Numbered from the stretch's first letter, positions 1 through 12,308 are shown. The stretch: 64,000 bases of DNA from Megascapheus bottae (GCA_024803745.1 JANJXV010000037.1:8891501-8955500), one strand, 5' to 3'. Notes: a model not told the origin generated them from the sequence alone. Numbers and translations: made by a program.

Positions 1-73
1 CCCTTGAGCCACAACTGTACTTCTGGTAGGTCGGTAGGTCTGTCCGTCCGCCCGTCCATCCGCCCTTCCTTCC

Positions 74-278
74 TTTTTTTTTTTTTTTGTCAGTCCTGGG
101 GCTTGAACTCAGAGCCTGAGCACTGTCCTTGTGCTTTCTTGAGGCTAGTGGTCTAGCACTTGAGCCACAGCTGCACTTAGGCTTTTTTTTTTTTTCTATG
201 TATATGGTACCAAGGAATCAAACTTGGGTCTTTGTGCATGGTAGGCATGCACTCTACCACTAAGCCAACCCTTCCGCC
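74..278 (-). repeat. ID-dimer SINE
   Basis: T-run (tail) then gtcagtcctggggcttgaac, ...gagccacagc, ...tatggtacc...tctaccactaagcca: two tRNA-like units in reverse. Bases 1-27 before it are the end of another copy, joined by a gtcc-rich stretch (28-73). Confidence 0.85.
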
Positions 279-280
279 CC

Positions 281-415
281 CTTTTTTTCTTTTTAAAGGT
301 AGTTTATGGGAGATAAGAAAGTCAAGGACTTTTGTGTCTGGGCTGTCTTTAAACTGTCCTCAGATCACAGCCTCCTGAGTAGCCAGGATTACTGCTGTGT
401 GCCACCTGTGCCCAG
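281..415 (-). repeat. Composite SINE, 7SL-like head part
   Basis: Reverse of the B1-like head: ...cctcagatcacagcctcctgagtagccaggatta. Truncated on the ID side. Confidence 0.75.
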
Positions 416-420
416 TGTGC

Positions 421-598
421 TTTTTTTGGGGGGGGGTGGTTTTGGGGTTTGAACTCAGGACCTGGTCACTGCCCTTGGGCTTTCTCAAGGCTACCACTTG
501 AGCCACAGCACCACTTCTAGCATTTTCTATGTATGTGGATGTGGTACTGAGGAACTGAATTGTGCGTGCTAAGTAAGCACTCTATCACTAGGCCAAAG
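421..598 (-). repeat. ID-dimer SINE
   Basis: Contains ttgaactcaggacctgg, cacttgagccacagcaccac and ctatcactaggcca in reverse orientation. Confidence 0.8.
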
Positions 599-605
599 TC
601 CCTGC

Positions 606-757
606 TCCCTGAGCCTTTTTGTGCTAAAGGCTAGCACTCTACCACTTGAACCACAGCACCACTTCTAGCTTTTTCTATGTATATGGTACTGAGGAATGGA
701 ACCTGGTTCTTTGTGCATGCTAGGCAAGCACTCTACCACTAGACCAAACTCCCAGCC
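606..757 (-). repeat. ID-dimer SINE, 5' truncated
   Basis: Directly follows the previous copy; ctctaccacttgaaccacag through aaactcccagcc. Confidence 0.8.
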
Positions 758-994
758 TTACAACATTTTTAATTAAGCTAACATTGAGGCAACAGATGTC
801 AAGTTTATGTTTACTTATTTATATCTTACAAGTAGTATGAATCTTACTTTATACTTTTGGCTCGGTCACCATTGCACAGAATATCAGTAAGAGAAATCAG
901 TAAAGGTTATTTCTCATTTGAAAAAGATGAAAATCATTGGTTTTAAAAGCTTCTAAAGCAACTTTCTCTACTCTTGATAGAAGAGACAGACTTG

Positions 995-1160
995 ACCCTG
1001 CAATCTTAGCTACTCAGGAGACTGAGATCTGAGGATTGTGGTTTGAAGCCAGCCCCACAGGAAAGCCCAAAAGAATCTGAAAGTAGAGTTGTTGCTTTCG
1101 TATAGCTCTACCCTTGAGCAAAAAAGAACAGTGCCTAGGCTGTGTGTTTAAGCCCCAGGA
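995..1160 (+). repeat. Composite B1/ID SINE
   Basis: cttagctactcaggagactg...gaagccagcc...cagtgcctaggctg...aagccccagg. Confidence 0.8.
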
Positions 1161-1637
1161 CGTGCACACACATACACACATGGGCATGCGCTTAAATTAT
1201 ATTATAAATATAAATGGTTATAAATTAAAGTATGGTAAATCTTCTATGTACAAAGATAGTACAAGCTTTTGTGTTCTTAATAGATCTATTAGTGGACATC
1301 TGAAAATATATTTGCCAACATTTTCTACTAATATGAAGTTCATCTGTGAAATAAAAGTGGTAAAGTGCAGTACAATAGGGCAACAATGAACAGCTTTTGT
1401 ATGCTGCAGGAGACATTATAGTTATTCAGTTTGGTGTAGATATAGTTTAATGAAATCCAACAGATAAATTCTGTTATAGATCCTGCTTTGGGTGTTAATT
1501 TAAAAAAAAAAAACCAACAAAAACTCATTGCAATTTCCGGATTATCAAGGCTTTCTCCCGTGTTCTAAAAGTTTTAGTTTTGGTTTGTGCATCATAATTA
1601 ATGCAGTCCATTTGAGTACCCCCTTCCCTCCTTATTT

Positions 1638-1868
1638 GTGTTGGTTCTGAGTCTTGAACTCGGGACCAGGGCACTGTTCCTGAGCTTCTGTATTCAAGAC
1701 TACCACTTTACCACACAAACCACAGTTCCACTTCTGGATTTTTGATGTTTAATTGGAGCTAAGAATCTCACATTAGAGTGTCCTGTCCAGGTTGGCCTCC
1801 AACTGTGATCCTCAGGTCTGAGCCTCTTGAATAGCTAAGATTATAAATGTGAGCCTCTGGTACCTGGT
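1638..1868 (-). repeat. Composite B1/ID SINE
   Basis: ttggttctgagtcttgaac...ttaattggagctaagaatctc...agctaagattataaatgtgagcc. Confidence 0.8.
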
Positions 1869-2098
1869 CACTTTGAATTATTTTTTACAAAAGATATAAT
1901 GTCTAAGTCTAGATTCATTTTTTTAAATAATGCAAACGTTTTAGCAACATTTGTTCCAAGAGTGTACTTGATTATATTACCTATTCTTCTTGATAAAAGG
2001 CCAATTAACTATTTCTGACCTCTTTATTATATTCTTTGATTTGTTACATTGCCTGTTTGACACTATCTTGATTACTGTAGCCATATTATAATCCTTTT

Positions 2099-2341
2099 GT
2101 TTGGTCAGTCCTGGGGCTTGGAATCTGAGCCTGGGTTCAGAGCTCTGGGCTGTCCCTGAGCTCTTCAGCTCATGGCTGCCTCCCTATCTCTTGAGCCACA
2201 GCGACACTTCAGGTTTTTCTAGTAGTTATTTGGGGATAAGAGTCTCATGGTCTTTAGTGCCCAGGTTGGCTTTAAACCTCGATCCTCAGATCTCAGCCTC
2301 CTAAGTAGCTAGGATTACAGGTGTGAGCCACCTCTCCTGGA
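2099..2341 (-). repeat. Composite B1/ID SINE
   Basis: gtcagtcctggggcttgg...cagcctcctaagtagctagg...gtgagccacc, near full length. Confidence 0.85.
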
Positions 2342-2649
2342 GCCATATTGTAATTCTTAAAGTCACCTGCCAGAACTCCAATTTTGTTCAACAGTGCATT
2401 AACTACTCCTGAGTCTCTTTCCCTTTCCCCCATATAAACTTTACCATGGGTTTGTTGATACCCACCAAATAATTTGAGAGATTTTTTTTAAAATTAGGAT
2501 TACATTTTATCTGTAGATCAAATTTGGAAAAATGAACATCTTGACATCTTGAGCCTTCTTGACTCTAAACATGGGTTATCTTTCCATTCATCTGTCTCAT
2601 TGGTTTGGTTTATTAGAATAATGTGCTTTAGAACTTGTATACATTTTTA

Positions 2650-2880
2650 GGCTGGTGGTTTATACCTGTAATCCTAGCTACTCAGGAGGCTGAGATCTGA
2701 GGATTGGAGGTTCAAGCCAGCCCTGCATGAAAATCCTGGAGACTTTTATCTCCAATTAACCACCGGAAAACCAGAAGTGGCACTGTGGCTCAAGGTTGTA
2801 GCATGCTAGCCTTGAGCTGAAGAGGTCAATGATAGCTCCCAGGCCCAGAGTTCAAGCTCCACGACCAATAAAAAAAAAAG
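2650..2880 (+). repeat. Composite B1/ID SINE
   Basis: ggctggtggtttatacctg, ...ctactcaggaggctgagatc, ...ccaattaaccaccgg..., ends in an A-run. Confidence 0.85.
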
Positions 2881-3164
2881 TCAAAATTCACCTATAACCT
2901 CAGCATTCTAAGATGACCTTATAGTATAAGTGTGTCCTTCTAGCCCTTTACTACAGCTTCTTTCAGTTCTGTGCTTATAGACATTCTTAACCTGGTTTCT
3001 GATTTTACAAGGAAAATGTCTAGTTTTTCATCAAGTATATGTTAGTAGGCTTTTTTTTCCTTCAACTATGCTTTATTAAGTTGAACAAGCTAAATTTTTA
3101 AAATAGATACTTAATGTGTATTTTAGATTCCATAAAAATTACCACTCAAAATAAGATTTCTACT

Positions 3165-3395
3165 GGTTACCCATGGCTCATATCTGTAATCCTAACTACT
3201 TAGGAAAGTGAGATCTAATGATTGTGGTTTGAAGCCAGCCTGGGCAGGAAACTCTGTGAGATCTATCTTCAATAAACTGCTAAAAAGTAGGAAGTGGAGC
3301 TATGGCTCTAGTAGTGCTAGCCTTGAGCAAAAAATCTCAGGGACCACCCCTGGCCCTGCGTTAAACCCCCAGGGCAGAGAGAGAAAGAAAAAGTA
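3165..3395 (+). repeat. Composite B1/ID SINE
   Basis: catggctcatatctgtaatcc...gaagccagcctgggcagg...gagagaaagaaaaag tail. Confidence 0.85.
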
Positions 3396-4607
3396 GATTC
3401 CCTTGTTTAAGCAATTCTAAGCATCTGACAATCATGATAGCATACTCATTTTTAATTTAAGTTTCTTTAAGATAGTAATTTCTTCCTGACTTGCCCTAGC
3501 CACATTAGAAGTGTTTAGTAGTTATGTGTATTTAGTGCTACTCTGTTGGACAGTGGAGTTCTGGAGTAATTACTTTACATCAGTAGCTTTAGGTTATTTT
3601 TGATTCCTTAGTGAAGATTCTTGCAGCCCATTGCCTCAAGGCCCAATTTGCCTTGGGTTCTGAAAGACTGGAGGGATAAAGTACTGAATGACTCTGTACA
3701 CGTAGGCAAGGGTTTGCTTACACTTAAGTGTAGAATCTTTGCCTTCAACTGTGTCTGGCAGTCCCTAATCCAGAGACGGTGTTTTACCCTTTTCTGAGAA
3801 TAAACTTCTAGACTTCTAATGAAGACAGGGTAGTTTCCCAGTGGCATAGAGTGGAGGTGGGTGTTGAGTAGGGGTGCAATTTGAGCCACTACTCTCCCCT
3901 AACCTCCATTTCCTGTATCTGACATCACTAAATTCCTGAACCCATTGAGGTTCCTTATTTCTTAAATCTATCTTCCTTTACTCTTCAGTACTATCAGGTT
4001 CTTTAGGTGTTCAGAGATCACACCAGAATTACTCATTAAGCTCTACTTATACATTCTAAGCTTTATCTGGCCTCCTCCAGATTTCCAGATTCCTCCTACA
4101 AAAGAGTTCTAACAGCTTCTAAGCCCCATAGTCTGTTAAGGACAGCGCATTCCTCCTCACCCCCACCCTCCAATCTTCACTATACCAATTTTCTGTGTTA
4201 TTTGACATTTGTTGCTGTGACATTTGTCTGAGAAAAACAGTTCAGAGGAGCAAAGATTTGTTTTGGCTCACAGTTTAAGCAAAAGGTTGGCTGGATCCAT
4301 TGCTTTGAGCCTAAGGCAGAATATAATTATGGAAGAGTATAGCAGAAGAGGATGCTCACCTTTTAACAGCCAGGAAGTAGAGAAAAAGAGACAGGGAAGT
4401 TGGGGATAAAATGCTTATCAAGGGCATACCCCCAGCAACAGGTTTTCTCCAAGTTTCGTCTCCTATTAACTGCCACCAATGGATCGATGCCCAGCAGGGA
4501 GAAATTAGATGTTCTTATCAATCTATGTGAGTGCCAGGTTTGATGTTTATATTTTTTGAAAATTCAGTGTGATTCTTTCAGAATTGTATTTGTAGTTTAA
4601 AATTTTA

Positions 4608-4855
4608 GCGAGCTCATGCCTGTAATCCCAGCTACTCAGGAGGCTGAGATCTAAGGATCACAATTTAAAGCCAGCCTGGACAGGAAAGTCTGTGAGTCTC
4701 TTTATCTCTAATAAACTACTCAGAAAAATCTGGATATGGAGCTCTCGCTCAAGTGGTAGAATGCTAGTCTTGAGCAAAAGAAGCTCAGGGACAGTGCCCA
4801 GGCCCAGAGTTGAAGCCCAGGACTGGCCAGAAAAAAAAAAAAAAAAAAAAAAAAG
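4608..4855 (+). repeat. Composite B1/ID SINE
   Basis: gagctcatgcctgtaatccc...caaaagaagctcaggg..., long A tail (about 25). Confidence 0.88.
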
Positions 4856-5469
4856 GTAGTAGGAGGTTCATGGAATGGGGTATTTAGCACAGTTTGGATT
4901 GGATAGTATGAGTTTAATTTGTGGATAGAGAATCACTAATAGCAAATGAATGCATTTACAAGTTGGTATAAGAGACTTAAAAAGTTTGAAGTTGTGAGGC
5001 CTAAGATATAGATAAAGCTTTCACAAACATTTATATTCCAGGAGCTCACTATTTTCAGTATTTAAAAAATTAATCATAGTATAGAAACTTGTGTACTTCA
5101 GAGATATAATTTTTTAAAACACCGAGCAAAGCTGTTTAGTATAGTATATGTCAAACCTGTAAGTAAAACACATATTAAATAGGTAAACTGTATACTTTCA
5201 GTATACTAATAGTAGCAGGTTTCTGTTTTAATAATTGAACTTGCTGTTTGGGTGTTAACATTGAGTTCTGAATTGGAATTTTGTTTGTACTGTGATTCAC
5301 TTTCTTGGTTTTTGCTGCCCTCTTTTGGACTAAGTCAGAAAATGCAGCCTTTATTTTGTCAGTCATATTTTGTCAGTCACTTGTAGGTTTAGATGAAATT
5401 AGAAACTAAAACATGGATAACATTTTTTTAGTAGTTACCATAGCCATTTTCAAATTTCTTTTAATATAT

Positions 5470-5581
5470 ATACATTTTTGAGGCAGTCTCAACATGTAGC
5501 TCAAGCTGATCTGGAAGTTCCAATGCTCCTACCTTAGCCTCCTGGGTATTGGTAGTACAGGCATGTGCCATCCTACCTGGC
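5470..5581 (-). repeat. B1-like SINE
   Basis: gaggcagtctcaacatgtag...tagcctcctgggtattgg...acaggcatgtgcc: reverse B1 monomer. Confidence 0.7.
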
Positions 5582-7497
5582 AATTTTTTTTAAAGTTTCA
5601 AATATATCTTTAAATGATGATCCAGTAAAGCAAGAGAAAGTAATATCTTATGAAATTATATGTGCTTAACTTTCTTGTTCAAAGTCAAGAGTTAGTGGTC
5701 ATGAAAGATGAAGAAAGTAAAAACTTAGGAATACAGTGATCTTGGAGCCTTATAATCTTAAGACCTTAGTTCCACACTCAACTCAGTCTCCAATTATGTG
5801 ACTTTGATGGTTTAATCCACTTGTAGCTGCATCATTTACCTGAAGGATGGGTGGAATAGATTCTGAAGACTTCTCCAGTATTGGTATTTTAGGGACATAG
5901 CCTCAGATTATAGTATTTATTCATATATAATAATAATGAGTAGGTCCCAGGCTCTGCCCTCAAGGAATATAATCTGGAAGCAGGTAGAGGAGGCAGTCAA
6001 GACAGTTGTAGTGCACTATCAGTATTAAGAGATGGCTAAGTGCCCCATTGCTATAGAAACACAGGGAAAATAATTATCCAGCAGAGGAGCAATCATCCTA
6101 TAAGCCTGTTGGAGTCAGCTTGAAAGCACAGTGGAGGCTGAGGAAGGCACTAGTCTAGGGAACGTCTGGTGAAGCAGCATGATCTGTTTGGACCTGCAAC
6201 TATTTCAGTATGGCTAGAAGATAGAAGTTGGGTGAAGTTTATTCAGAGATGAAACTGGGCAGAAGTGGGGGAAGGAACAAGAATCCTATGCCATGCTAAG
6301 GGATTTAAATTTTAAACTGAGGGAAGTGGGCTATTGAGAGATTTTATATGAGGAACAACAGTGGGGTTATATAACAAAGATTACTCTTGGATCTAGTGTG
6401 GAGAATGTATAAGGGTAGGTAGAAAGGTCGGAAAGCGAGGAGGTGAGTTGGGACACTATTGCAATAAATCCCCTAACAAACAGAAGTGGTGTGAACTTAG
6501 GTAGTAGAGATGGGTGGAAGAGGGTCTGTAAACAGAAAGAAGGAGTTACTAGTTTCCCTTTCTTTGACTTGAGCTGCAGCTGTGAATGGTTCATTAGACC
6601 CAAATTCTTTTATCTATACCAGAGGTTTTTGATGGCTGCTTCATTCTGAAGAAATGTTTTTGTTTTTAGGGACGAAGTCTTTGAAGTAATTGCTCCAGGA
6701 ACAGATAATTGAACCTTGTCTGTTACAATCTGAAGTGTATATATGGATTCCTTTGTGGCTTGTTTTCAACTCTGTGTGCGAGGTGGTGTACTTAGGATAG
6801 ACTGTCTTGTATGGAACTGTACTATCGGTCTCCTTGGGTGGTACTGCTTCTGCCTCATCATCTTCTTTTATTACTAGTAGGCAATACGCATGAAGTAACT
6901 ATAAGTTCCAAGGATGCTGAGCAAGATTGTTGGGGTGAGTGATTAGCACTCAGTTTGCAGAAGGTTCATCTTGTCTGGATCATTGAAAGTAAAGACTGAC
7001 AGCTTACAGCAGATTTTAGTGAACTGTATATGAGGAACATAGCCATAATGCTGTAGATTTTTTTGATTTTTTTTTGACAAGGACAGAATTGGTTCATTAG
7101 TTTAGAAAGATTAGTTAGGAAGTATTTACGATTTTCTTCCATGCACCTTAACAAAAGAAAACATAGTTAAAGTTAATTAGGGTGAGAAAAAAGTCTTAAT
7201 TTGATTGACTTATTTATTTCAGACTTTAAATAAAAATTATATGTATATATAAATGTATACATAGTACATACATATAAAGGTAAATATAAAACATACAAAG
7301 TAATCGCAAACTGAGCACTTACGTAGTCATCATCCATGTAGAACACTATAGGAACCCCAGGAATCACTTGTCCTCTTTCCTAGTCACAATTCTTCCATTC
7401 ATCTCAAGTAACCACTGTTCAGACATTGGTGGTAGTAATCTTTCCCTTTATAGTTTTACATCCTAAATGATGTTGTTTGATATGCTTTTTTCCTTTC

Positions 7498-7726
7498 TAG
7501 GTCCTGGGGCTTGGATTCTAGGCCTGGGCACTGTCCTTGAGCTTCTTGCTTCCTTGACTCAAGGAGTGTTATCACTTGAGTCACAACGCCACTTCCAACT
7601 TTTGTAAGGACTTTATTGGAGATAGAGTCTCATGGACTTTACCTGCTTGGACTGGCTTCAAACCATGATCCTTTGATCTTAGCCTCTTCAATAGCTAGGA
7701 TTATAGGCATGAGCCACTCACTTGGC
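7498..7726 (-). repeat. Composite B1/ID SINE
   Basis: taggtcctggggcttgg...cttgagtcacaacgccac...ctaggattataggcatgagcc. Confidence 0.85.
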
Positions 7727-7728
7727 TT

Positions 7729-7730
<2 letters not shown>

Positions 7731-7764
<34 letters not shown>
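7731..7764 (+). repeat. (GT)n microsatellite
   Basis: 17 GT units between two SINEs. Confidence 0.98.
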
Positions 7765-7765
<1 letters not shown>

Positions 7766-7998
7766 CAATTTTTTGTTGATGGTGGGACTTGAACTCTGGG
7801 CCTGGCACTGTCCTGAGCTCTTCAGCTCAAGACTACCGCCTTACCCCTTGAGCCACAGCACCACTTCTGGTTTTCTAGTGATTAACTGGAGATGAGTCTC
7901 ATGGACTTGATTGCCCGTGCTGGCTTTGAACCATGATCCTCAGATCTCAGTCTCCTGAGTAGCTAGGATTACAGATGTGAGCCACTGCACCCAGCTTT
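7765..7998 (-). repeat. Composite B1/ID SINE
   Basis: gggacttgaactctgggcc...gttttctagtgattaactgg...agccactgcacccagc. Confidence 0.87.
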
Positions 7999-8122
7999 TT
8001 ATATATATTTTTAACCTAAGTGTAAATAATACAGTGTGATTATGGGTAGATGTAGTTCATTCACTTTCTTCTGTTGTATCAATATACTGGTTTACTTTTC
8101 CATCTCATTCATTTTATTTACT

Positions 8123-8217
8123 TTACCTGTATATTTTTGGTACTACTGGAGTTTGAACTCAAGGCCTCTTACTTTCTAGGCAGACACTCTATCATTTGAA
8201 CTGCACTTAACATCTCC
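8123..8217 (-). repeat. ID-like monomer
   Basis: ggtactactggagtttgaac...ctctatcatttgaactgcac, a single tRNA-like unit in reverse. Confidence 0.55.
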
Positions 8218-8268
8218 ATCCTGTTTTAGTTGTTCTTGGTTTTAGGTGTTGTAGTGTAATTATGAGCA

Positions 8269-8515
8269 CATTTTTTTTTTTTTTTGGTGGGTCATGGGGC
8301 TTGAATTTAGGACCTGAGTGCTATCTCTGAGCTTTTGCACTCAAGGCTAGTATGCTACTATTTTGAGTCACATCTCCACTTCCAATTTATTTGGTTAATT
8401 GGAGATAAGTCTCACAGGGGCTTTTCTGCCTGGGCTGGCTTTGAACTTCAATCCTCAGATCTCAGACTCCTGAGTAACTAGGATTGCAGGCTTGAGCCAC
8501 CAGTGCCCTGTTGCT
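8269..8515 (-). repeat. Composite B1/ID SINE
   Basis: T-run, gtgggtcatggggcttga...gagataagtctcac...ggcttgagccaccagtgcc. Confidence 0.87.
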
Positions 8516-8746
8516 TTGAGCACTTTCATTGTACATGTCTGCTATCGATGCATACATTTCAGTATGAAAGAAATTAGAATATTGAGTTGTTATGAGTTTG
8601 TACATTTAACTTTATGAGATAATGCTGTTTTCCTAAGTAGATACAGTGGTTTGTACTATCTTCAACAATGTGAAAGAACTCCTGTTTCTCTAAAGCCAGA
8701 TAGACTTGAAAGTTTTTGCTATGTATTTTCCTACCTATCTACTTAC

Positions 8747-8825
8747 CTTCCTATCTTGGTGGTTCTGGGGATCAAACCTAGAGCCTTGTACTTGGTACTT
8801 TAGGAGTCACACATTAATGTCCTTA
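8747..8825 (-). repeat. ID-like monomer, degenerate
   Basis: ggttctggggatcaaacc...ttgtacttggtac resembles the reverse of a tRNA-like unit. Confidence 0.4.
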
Positions 8826-9027
8826 AAACTCCGTGTTCCATATCTGAGGGAATGTTCTCAGTGGTATCTTATGCAGAAACCTTGTAGTTTGTGGAACATG
8901 ACTTAGGGCCTATCAGTTTATTTTCTCTTCCATTCCCAGCTCCCAAGCCATCTGGTATTTGGGAGGTTTCTTGATATTTCACTGATTTCTTTTCTCTTTC
9001 TTCTCCCTCCTTTTTCCTGTTTCTTAG

Positions 9028-9054
9028 ACTTTAAAGCGGCTCATGGCAGATGAG
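9028..9054 (+). CDS. DIAPH1: DIAPH1 exon 2 (27 nt, optional N-terminal exon)
   Basis: The exon encodes TLKRLMADE in phase 0, about residues 40-48 of the human protein, just before the Rho-binding region. The acceptor ttcttag and donor GAG/gtaaga are strong. In human, one DIAPH1 isoform lacks exactly these nine residues, so the exon is a natural cassette; its symmetric phase (27 nt) keeps the frame whether used or skipped. It is easy to miss because no long open frame marks it. Confidence 0.95.
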
Positions 9055-9589
9055 GTAAGAAAATTTTGTTTGGCATGTGCATGTTATTCTAGCTCATTTC
9101 CTAAAGTATAATATAACTTTGGCTTTCTATAACTTTCTTTTATATGTAATGGTGATGTGGGTCCTACCCTCAGCACCCTAAGGGTTTTTCCCAACTCTTC
9201 TCTCTGAGCCTGGCCCCATTGCATGCATTTACTTTACACATTCATTAATCTCCATAGTTGGGCAACAGTCTTTGATCTCTAACCTGACTTGTAGAGTCTT
9301 TCTCATTTGAAGCACTACACTACTTGCATGCAGTTACTATTCTTTTCATATAGATTCAGGTGATAAGCTACAGCCTATTAGTGGCTCCCCTTAAAGTTCA
9401 CTGGCAATAGGTGGAAGGGTTTCTTTAATATTTGCTTGGTGCAGAGAGTTGGTATATAACCTCTAAAGGACATTCTATTCTTTACTGACTAGTTGTTCTA
9501 TAAAGGAGATTTTGAAGAATATACATTGAACTTTTGCTGCCTTTGTAATCCAAGTACCATGAAATGTATCTTAAAAAGAGGGAGGAAAT

Positions 9590-9690
9590 GTCGCTAGGGC
9601 TCAAAGTGGTAGAGCACTAGCCTGGAGCTGAAGAGTTCAGGGACAGTGCCCAGGCCCAGAGTTCAAACCCCATGACTGATTCAAAAAGAG
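9590..9690 (+). repeat. ID-dimer/composite SINE, 3' part
   Basis: ctcaaagtggtagagcac...agggacagtgcccaggcc..., G-rich tail gggtggggcggggggtgggg. Confidence 0.75.
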
Positions 9691-9911
9691 AGGGTGGGGC
9701 GGGGGGTGGGGGGAGAAATAGCTCATGGTTTAAGGCATTTACTTATTAATTCTGTGTGACTTATCTGTGTTAAAAATCTATGATCACTTCCTGAAGAAGG
9801 AATCTTCTGAGGACCTAGTCATGTTTTTATTGAGTAGCTAGAAGGAAACAGTGTTTGATTGAGATAGTTCTATAGATGAAGTATTTTCAGTTTTCTTTGC
9901 TGCTACAGGGC

Positions 9912-9943
<32 letters not shown>

Positions 9944-9951
9944 TTGGAGAG

Positions 9952-10158
9952 GGGCTGGGAGCATGGCCTAGTGTTAGAGTGCTTGCCTAGCATGCACAAA
10001 GTCTCAGGTTTGATTCCCCAGTACCACATACATAGAAAAGGCTGAAAGTGGTGCTGTGGCTCAAGTGGCAGAGCACTAGCCTTGAGCAAAAAAGTGTCCA
10101 AGGACAGTGCCCAGACCCTGAGTTCAAGCCCCAGGACTGGCAAAAAACAAACAAAAAG
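9952..10158 (+). repeat. ID-dimer SINE
   Basis: gggctgggagcatggcctag...tgcttgcctagcatgc...gattccccagtaccac...aagccccaggactggc, a full copy. An A-run (9,919-9,941) precedes it. Confidence 0.9.
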
Positions 10159-10381
10159 TTGTATTTTTTAAAAATATTTAAACGATTACCACTTCAATCC
10201 TTTAGCTGGATGTAAAAATAGAGTAAATATGCTAAGTTAGATATGAGGAAGACTCATTTCTTTTCATGTCAGAAGAGTTTTGAACTGCTTGTGAACCAAA
10301 GGAACCATGAACCATATGAGAGGTTAAAGGATTAATTATTTGATGTGTAGTTTGATACTAATATTTTTTTCTCTTTATTAG

Positions 10382-10552
<171 letters not shown>

Positions 10553-10642
10553 TAACATGTTGTTTATTCCTGAATACATTTGTGATCATGATGAGCATGG
10601 CCTTTTTGTGTTAAGCAAATACACACATATACATGTGTATAG

Positions 10643-10828
10643 ACAAGCCAGTACTGAGGCTTGAACATAGGGCCTTGAGCCATACCCTCACTTCCAGCTT
10701 TTTGCTGGTTAATTGGAAGTAAAGAGCCTCACAGAATTTCTGCCCAGTATGACTTTGAACTATGATCTTTAGATCTCAGCCTCCTGAATAGCTAGGATTA
10801 CAGGTACAAGTTAACCAGTGCCCAGCCT
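10643..10828 (-). repeat. Composite B1/ID SINE
   Basis: ccagtactgaggcttgaac...ggttaattggaag...agcctcctgaatagctagg. Confidence 0.82.
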
Positions 10829-10836
10829 ACATGGCT

Positions 10837-11036
10837 TTTTTTTTTTTTTTTTTTGCTAGTCCTGGGTTTGAGCTCAGGGCCTGAACGCTATCCTTGGGCT
10901 TTCTCAAGGCTAGGGCCTTACCACTTGAGCCACAATACCACGTCCAGCTTTTTCTATGTATATGGTGCTGAGGAATTGAACATGGGTCTTCATGCATGCT
11001 AGGCAAGCACTGTACCACTGGGCCAAACTCCCAGCC
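10837..11036 (-). repeat. ID-dimer SINE
   Basis: T-run, agtcctgggtttgagctc...tatgtatatggtgctgagg...gccaaactcccagcc. Confidence 0.9.
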
Positions 11037-11113
11037 ATGCGTGGCTCTTTTAAACTGTGTTTATTGCAAATCCTATGCTTCATATAGAACTTTAAAAAAA
11101 AATTAATCTGATC

Positions 11114-11325
11114 CAGGCATCGGTGGCTCACGCCTGTAATCCTAGCTACTGAGGAGGCTGGGATCTGAGGATCACGGTTCAAAGCCAACTCAGACACAAA
11201 ATGTCCGTGAGATTCTTACCTCCAATTAACCCTCCAGAAAACCAGAAGTGGTAGAGTGCTAGCCTTGAGCTGAAGAGCTCAGGGACAGTACCCAGGCCCA
11301 AGAGTTCAAGCCCCATGACTGGGCT
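11114..11325 (+). repeat. Composite B1/ID SINE
   Basis: caggcatcggtggctcacg...ctgaggaggctgggatctg...cccatgactgg. Confidence 0.88.
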
Positions 11326-11413
11326 GATTAAATAAGGTACTAAATATATAAGGGTCACCTGTCCAGAAGATTGGAATCTGAGTTAGGCTTGAGGATATCT
11401 GATCACTGACTCT

Positions 11414-11468
11414 CACTTATTAATATTCTTCTACCTGACCCCCCACTTATTAATATCCTTCTACCTGA
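11414..11468 (+). repeat. 30-nt tandem duplication
   Basis: cacttattaatattcttcta recurs 30 nt later with one change, each followed by cctga. Confidence 0.85.
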
Positions 11469-11980
11469 TAACAGTTTAGCCACATACGGGGTCATGTTCA
11501 TTTTAATATGGAAACCATCTTTGATGATGTGGGGATATGTTTACAATGAGCTGTATACAAAGAAGAAACTGAGGAATAAGGATAAATTGAAAAGAGAAGC
11601 CTTGATTCTAAATCCCTGGGAGACCTTTAATGATTGTGTCTGATAATAGGTTAGCTTATTTGGATGTGACTTACTTTGCTGTCCTCAGTGAGGAGCAATA
11701 AATGCAGAGAACACTAAGGCAGCCAGAGTAATGGGGGTTTAGCCCCTAGTGTTGGTGCATATTTCACTAGTGGTTAAATGGGACCAGTGCTGCAGTCTAT
11801 TATTTTGAAGGTCTATACTGTACCAGAAAACATTCAGTACATTTGTAAGAATAATACAAAAGGAATTAGAGATATACCTCAAGTGTTAGCCATGAGTGAA
11901 AAAGCTGAGCTAGTGTGTGAGGCAGTATATAAATGATACATCTATAGTTGTCTCTCCTAGTTGTCTATAGAGACATATAT

Positions 11981-12081
11981 CTAAAGGTTAACTGCATTTC
12001 ATCTGTGATGAGTTTTTACCAGCTATAATAGCTAAAGGTTAACTACATTTCATATCTGATGAGTTTTCACCAGCTATAATA
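11981..12081 (+). repeat. 51-nt tandem duplication
   Basis: Two copies beginning ctaaaggttaact and ending ccagctataatag, offset by 51 nt with few differences. Confidence 0.88.
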
Positions 12082-12118
12082 GCTAAATATCTAAGAATTA
12101 AGAAAGCATTTATTCTAG

Positions 12119-12308
12119 GCCAGGAGTTTGGCCTAATTGTAGAGTGCTTGCCTAGCATGCCCTAAGACCCAGGTTCAGTTCCTTGTACCACACACAGAAA
12201 AAGCCAGAAGTGGTGCTGTGGCTCAAAGGGTAGAGGGCTAGCCTTGAGAAAGCCCAAGGACAGTCAGTACTCAGGCCCTGAGTTCAAGCCCTAGGACTGG
12301 GGGGGGGG
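12119..12308 (+). repeat. ID-dimer SINE
   Basis: ccaggagtttggcctaattg...cctagcatgc...aagccctaggactgg, then a G-run. Confidence 0.87.

Larger units (their letters stand above)
7161..8700. repeat. Old LINE (L1M-like) remnants interrupted by SINEs
   Basis: Pieces at about 7,375-7,495 (aagtaaccactgttcagac) , 8,020-8,120 and 8,516-8,700 resemble fragments of ancient mammalian L1 ends that I know from memory. SINE copies separate them. The family and limits are uncertain. Confidence 0.35.
1..9027 (+). other. DIAPH1: Intron 1 (3' part)
   Basis: No coding exon was recognised before the acceptor at 9,026-9,027. The part 1-1,160 is nearly solid SINE. SINE-free stretches are 1,170-1,630, 1,870-2,095, 2,345-2,645, 2,885-3,160, 3,400-4,605, 4,860-5,465 and 5,585-7,160; in these I see only AT-rich unique sequence. 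About 7,161-8,700 looks like an old LINE broken up by SINE insertions. Short open frames here are mostly SINE-derived. Confidence 0.8.
9055..10381 (+). other. DIAPH1: Intron 2
   Basis: Canonical gtaaga...attag. Two SINE pieces (9,590-9,690 and 9,952-10,158); the stretch 9,060-9,585 is unique with nothing recognised. Confidence 0.9.

Noticed and set aside
1..9027. A DIAPH1 promoter or CpG island
   Set aside because: No CpG-dense region or exon 1 code seen; this is intron 1.
10910..11197. 95-residue minus-strand frame and similar ones at 9,916, 29,665, 42,876, 51,020, 53,376
   Set aside because: They translate ID-type or composite SINEs; the same peptide pieces recur at each copy.
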